From: JAFDVL01 sp031409955
Lineage (GTDB): Bacteria > Acidobacteriota > Blastocatellia > RBC074
NCBI GenBank assembly: GCA_031409955.1
Contig: JANNYF010000019.1
Location: 1 to 54,897, forward strand
Reading direction: 5' to 3'
Length of the DNA stretch: 54,897 nucleotides
Position numbers and translations under genes: made by a program. Within the stretch, counting starts at the first letter, position 1, and every line of letters begins with the position of its first letter. Below, piece by piece: positions 52,901-54,897 of the stretch. The notes beneath the pieces are model-generated. The model made no database searches, was not told the origin of the DNA, and saw nothing but the letters and a program-made list of their open reading frames with translations.

Positions 52901-53085
52901 CGTTGGGCGGTTCCGTGGGCGGGTCTGACAATGCGCCGACGGATCAGGCATTGCAGGTCTACGATGATTTGGCAGGCAAGATTGACGCGGAGTTGCAGAA
53001 GTTGGAACAGGCGATTAAGACCGATGTGCCTGCGTTCAATCAGGCGGTGAAGGCCTTGGAGATTCCGGCGGTGCTGGTGAAGTAA
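49933..53085 (+). CDS. Secreted BNR/sortilin-like (VPS10) beta-propeller protein
   Basis: The 1050-residue protein has a signal peptide (RFLAFVFISILLIPTFAQP) and many Asp-box/BNR repeats. Examples are VWKSTDGGTNWLNVSDG, VYKSMDAGKTWKRS, VYRSKDGGKTWERI, LFKSTDGGDTWTEL, VFRSDNGGKNWTKV, LVHVTQDGGKNWSNV and YKTSDYGKTWKKI. They predict one or two beta-propellers of the type annotated in Acidobacteriota as sortilin/VPS10-like glycosyl hydrolase. From about residue 800 comes a beta domain (GLNRFVWDMRYEDATRFPGL) and a helical end (KLSDTHDAILKIRDVRQQIE). No catalytic acid is identifiable by eye, so an enzyme role is unproven. The ATG at 49933 follows CAGGAGCACCC. Confidence 0.85.
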   Translation: MKPRFLAFVFISILLIPTFAQPTPQPPLKGLQFRSIGPYRGGRVTAVAGVTSQSSVYYFGATGGGVWKSTDGGTNWLNVSDGFFGTGSVGAIAVSESDPNILFVGMGESPIRGNVSHGDGVYKSMDAGKTWKRSGLDDSRHIARLRVHPKNPDLVYAAVLGHIFGPHEQRGVYRSKDGGKTWERILYKHDRTGAIDLILDPSNPNVMYAGMWEVKRTPYSLESGGKNGGLFKSTDGGDTWTELTRNPGGPKGENIGKIGVTVSPVNPDRVWAIIEAEDGGVFRSDNGGKNWTKVNEARNLRQRAWYYSRIYADTQNADTMYVLNTGFYKSQDGGRTYTPIGVPHGDNHDLWIAPNDNQRMINSNDGGANVSFSGGRNWTEQDQATAQFYRVSVDNDFPYHIYGAQQDNSTVKIISRSQSGSIGMRDWEETAGAESGWVVAHPKDSNIVFGGNYGGLLERMDHRTGQSRDLNVYPDNPMGWGAEGMKYRFQWNFPIFFSPHDANILYTGGNVLFKTTNEGQSWTAISPDLTRNDKAKQGSSGGPITKDNTSVEYYCTIFCAMESPVKAGVIWAGSDDGLVHVTQDGGKNWSNVTKNIAGLPEWIQINSLDASPHDAATAYIAATMYKSDDNKPYLYKTSDYGKTWKKIVKGIADGAFTRVIREDPARKGLLYAGTETGLYVSFDDGENWQSLQLNLPVVPITDLVIQKRDKDLVVATQGRSFWVLDDLSVLHQMKDEVAKADAYLFKPEETYRTVGGSGFANPLATAGQNPPSGVVVYYHLKDKPKDEVTLEFLDSAGKSVKKFSSKAPAQEGAPAAAEGFGFGGGGTPRVATEAGLNRFVWDMRYEDATRFPGLIMWAGSVTGPRAVPGNYQVKLTIGGKTMTETFELKKDPRIATTQEDFARQFDLLWKIRNKLSDTHDAILKIRDVRQQIEAVSKRLASQANAKAVVEQGKALNAKLTAVEEALYQTKNQSNQDPLNYPIRLNNKLAALGGSVGGSDNAPTDQALQVYDDLAGKIDAELQKLEQAIKTDVPAFNQAVKALEIPAVLVK

Positions 53086-53164
53086 CCGACATCTGATTGC
53101 GCTTTTTCCAGGCACGCTGCCAAAAACTATTCAGACGCATTGTTCCTCTGCTGAGAATGTCTAT

Positions 53165-53764
53165 CTATGAATGTGCGTGCTTTATGGCGCGTGTCAGCGC
53201 CTTGAAATCTTCCACCTGTTGCGCGAGCGGTCGTACCGTAATCAGCACTTGCGGGCTGGGGTGATAGAGTGGCACCAGCACTCGCCCGTGCCACGGCAAA
53301 GTTTGCGCGGCGGATTCTTTCAGTGTGTATTTATGCGGCGCAAGCAGCTTGAGCGCCTCCAATGCCACCGCGCCCAGCGTCGCAATAATCGGCGGATTCA
53401 ACAGTTCAATCGTGCGGCTCAGAAAGTCCGAGCAATTACGGATTTCGGTGCGCGTCGGTTTGTCATTTGCGCCGCTCGGTTTGCGCGGGCTGCACAACAC
53501 GGTGTTGGTGACGAAGATTTCTGCGCGGGTGAGGTGGATGCTGGCGAGCAGCTTGGCAAACGTCTCGCCCGACGCGTCGCCGTGAAACGGAATGCGCGTG
53601 CGGTCGGCACCGTTGCGGCCCGGCGCTTCGGCAATGAAGAGGACTTTGGGCGTCAAGGTGCCGTTTTGAGAACTGAGGACAGCTTGCCGGTCGCGCATGC
53701 GTTCGCAGATAACGCACGCGGCGGCGGCTTGTTCAAGTTGTTGGAATAAGGTTGTTTGAGTCAT
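53165..53764 (-). CDS. Uracil-DNA glycosylase, family 4/5 (Fe-S type)
   Basis: The 199-residue enzyme has the family 4/5 pattern. Four Cys for a [4Fe-4S] cluster are present (Cys17, Cys20, Cys91, Cys111 in CVIC, VLCSP, NCSDF). Motif 1 is IAEAPGRNGADRTRIPFHGD, and the C-terminal H-x-S-type LYHPSPQVL is motif 2. It removes uracil from DNA after cytosine deamination and starts base excision repair in the cytoplasm. The ATG at 53764 (TQTTLFQQLEQ) is preferred; an 18-residue extension upstream has no family support. It is divergent from a membrane-protein gene, with an inverted repeat pair between them. Confidence 0.88.
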   Translation of the reverse strand: MTQTTLFQQLEQAAAACVICERMRDRQAVLSSQNGTLTPKVLFIAEAPGRNGADRTRIPFHGDASGETFAKLLASIHLTRAEIFVTNTVLCSPRKPSGANDKPTRTEIRNCSDFLSRTIELLNPPIIATLGAVALEALKLLAPHKYTLKESAAQTLPWHGRVLVPLYHPSPQVLITVRPLAQQVEDFKALTRAIKHAHS

Positions 53765-53794
53765 TCGCCCTGAATGTACTGCAAAAGGGGGGAC

Positions 53795-53847
53795 ATCTGC
53801 CAGATGGTCTGATTGCAATGACTGTTAGGATTTGTAATCTGGCAGAT
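53795..53847. promoter_or_regulatory. Inverted ATCTGCCAGAT pair in a divergent region
   Basis: ATCTGCCAGAT (53795-53805) and its reverse complement ATCTGGCAGAT (53837-53847) lie 42 bases apart between the divergent uracil-DNA glycosylase and membrane-protein genes. Each is also nearly self-palindromic. They could be two sites for one regulator. Confidence 0.4.
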
Positions 53848-53915
53848 TGCCCCACGATTCAGTAGAATGCCCAGCGCGCCCCAGAGCAACAGTTTCACCA
53901 AACCGAGGATCAGCG

Positions 53916-54365
53916 ATGGCACTAAAAGATAAAGAAAAACAAGAATACGACAGCTACCACAGCATGTTCGATGAACAGCTTGACCAAGTCCAAAAGAAAC
54001 GTGGCGCGGGCGGCACGTCGGGCGGCATGGGGACATTTCTGGCGGGACTGGGGATGGCGATTGCGGGTGGGTATTTATTTATGCGCAACGTGAACGTCTC
54101 GACGGGGTACTGGACAGTCTGGGGCTACAACGGATTTGGGATGTCGTTGTTCCCGTTGTTGATTGGTGTCGGGATGCTGTTTTTCAGCGGCAAGTCGAAG
54201 ATTGGCTGGCTGCTGACCTTTGCTGGCGTGATTATTATTTTTGTCGGCATCATCTCCAGCTTGAATGTGTACTTTGCGACGACGAATTTATTCAATACGC
54301 TGACGATGCTGATTTTATTGGTCGGCGGGATTGGATTGGTCGCCAGATCGCTGAAAGAGAAATAA
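53916..54365 (+). CDS. Small membrane protein of unknown function
   Basis: 149 residues from ATG 53916 (GAGGA upstream). A charged start (ALKDKEKQEYDSYHSMFDEQ) and a Gly-rich linker (KKRGAGGTSGGMG) precede four hydrophobic segments: TFLAGLGMAIAGGYLFM, MSLFPLLIGVGMLFF, GWLLTFAGVIIIFVGIISSL and TLTMLILLVGGIGLVA. No recognised family. It probably sits in the inner membrane with its charged N-terminus in the cytoplasm. An upstream in-frame extension rich in Pro/Arg is not credible. Confidence 0.7.
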   Translation: MALKDKEKQEYDSYHSMFDEQLDQVQKKRGAGGTSGGMGTFLAGLGMAIAGGYLFMRNVNVSTGYWTVWGYNGFGMSLFPLLIGVGMLFFSGKSKIGWLLTFAGVIIIFVGIISSLNVYFATTNLFNTLTMLILLVGGIGLVARSLKEK

Positions 54366-54410
54366 GGAATTCAGCCGCGAATGGACGCGAATTAGGCGCG
54401 AATTATTTTC

Positions 54411-54488
54411 AGACAGGATTGACCTGATTGGCTCAAGAAAAACAGATTTTTCTTGTCAATCCTGAAAAAAATCTTGTTCATCCTGTCT
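54411..54488. repeat. Intergenic inverted repeats
   Basis: CAGGATTGAC (54414-54423) pairs with GTCAATCCTG (54455-54464), and AGACAGGAT (54411-54419) alternatively pairs with ATCCTGTCT (54480-54488). Between them AAGAAAAA-CAGA-TTTTTCTT makes a further hairpin. It lies between the convergent membrane-protein and M13 genes and could end both transcripts. Confidence 0.5.
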
Positions 54489-54504
54489 AAAATATTCTTT
54501 TCAC

Positions 54505-54897
54505 TTACCAGATTATACACTGATTTTCCCGTACCATAGCATCACCTTTTTGACAGCTAAAAGCTTCGGCAAATGGTGCGAAATTTGAGAGCGGGCCATT
54601 CCCGCGAAAACGTCCCAGCGGATGCGGATCACCCAATGTTTGCGCACGCTCGGCTTCGGGACGGGCAACCGCTGCCCAGACCTGCGCCCAGCCTAAAAAG
54701 AACCGTTGTTCTGCGGTGAAACCATCAATTTTTGCTGGAGCGGGCTTCCCTTCCAGCGATTTTTTGAAGGCATAATACGCCATCGTGATGCCGCCTAAAT
54801 CTCCGATGGATTCACCCAGCACCAGCTTGCCGTTTTGGTACAAACCTTCGGTGACTTTGTAACCGTTAAATTGCTCGACGACACAATTAGCCCGAAC
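54505..54897 (-). CDS. M13 family metallopeptidase, C-terminal part
   Basis: The open frame continues to the window edge, so only the last 130 residues are seen. They read CVVEQFNGYKVTEG, LVLGESIGDLGGITMAYYAF with the GE-S-I-G-D-L-G-G zinc-ligand motif (the Glu is the third ligand and the Asp assists catalysis), DGFTAEQRFFLGWAQVWAAV, and the end NGPLSNFAPFAEAFSCQKGD-AMVRENQCIIW with the typical C-terminal Trp. The zinc-binding HExxH must lie beyond the window. M13 peptidases (neprilysin-like) cut short peptides outside the cytoplasm. Confidence 0.92.
   Translation of the reverse strand, partial: VRANCVVEQFNGYKVTEGLYQNGKLVLGESIGDLGGITMAYYAFKKSLEGKPAPAKIDGFTAEQRFFLGWAQVWAAVARPEAERAQTLGDPHPLGRFRGNGPLSNFAPFAEAFSCQKGDAMVRENQCIIW

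Overview
The window looks like a chromosomal stretch of an Acidobacteriota bacterium, most probably a Blastocatellia-like lineage. This is an inference from gene content: an ECF sigma factor of the acidobacterial type overlapping the N-terminus of a Ser/Thr-kinase protein of the 'MTPERWQQIE' type, a large secreted BNR/sortilin-like protein, secreted M20 and M13 peptidases, many TPR proteins, and abundant short palindromic intergenic elements. I saw no tRNA, rRNA or CRISPR array.

Layout. 1-1960 is a graveyard of at least five broken mobile-element genes. 2035-12912 holds a glycerophosphodiesterase, a methyltransferase, a 1667-residue TPR protein with an embedded C39-type peptidase domain, two coupled FtsX/MacB-type permeases and recO. 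13048-15786 is pyruvate phosphate dikinase. 15893-19111 is a two-gene operon of P-loop ATPases preceded by three copies of the palindrome GTTGTACAAC (the first with one mismatch) at exact 16-bp spacing, with a fourth copy at the start of the second gene. 19266-20445 holds a secreted hydrolase and a DUF962-type membrane protein. 20442-24872 (minus strand) is a run of five secreted proteins, two Cys-rich and two or three built from a shared beta-type domain. 25159-31321 holds a secreted M20 amidohydrolase, then an ATPase-DUF4276-ECF sigma cluster with overlapping start/stop codons ending in a kinase stump, then a BASS-type transporter and a thioredoxin-fold protein.

That thioredoxin-fold protein has an in-frame TGA exactly where the first redox Cys should be, followed by a SECIS-like hairpin. 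It is the best candidate here for a new biological observation: a probable selenoprotein.

31452-42041 holds a lipase/acyltransferase-like lipoprotein, a SanA-like protein, a zinc-finger/sigma-like divergent pair, small secreted proteins, a lytic transglycosylase, an EF-hand protein, a transaldolase-like aldolase and PEP carboxykinase. Together with pyruvate phosphate dikinase this gives two enzymes of the PEP node in one window. 42502-48287 is a type I restriction-modification locus in the order R-S-M; hsdM carries a frameshift and a 220-bp MITE-like element sits between hsdS and hsdM. 48558-54897 holds a FAD oxidoreductase, the BNR/sortilin-like protein, a family 4/5 uracil-DNA glycosylase, a small membrane protein and the C-terminal end of an M13 metallopeptidase cut by the window edge.

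Intergenic regions are unusually rich in palindromic and MITE-like elements. One of them, next to pckA, has terminal inverted repeats, an apparent 10-bp target duplication and a second element nested inside it.
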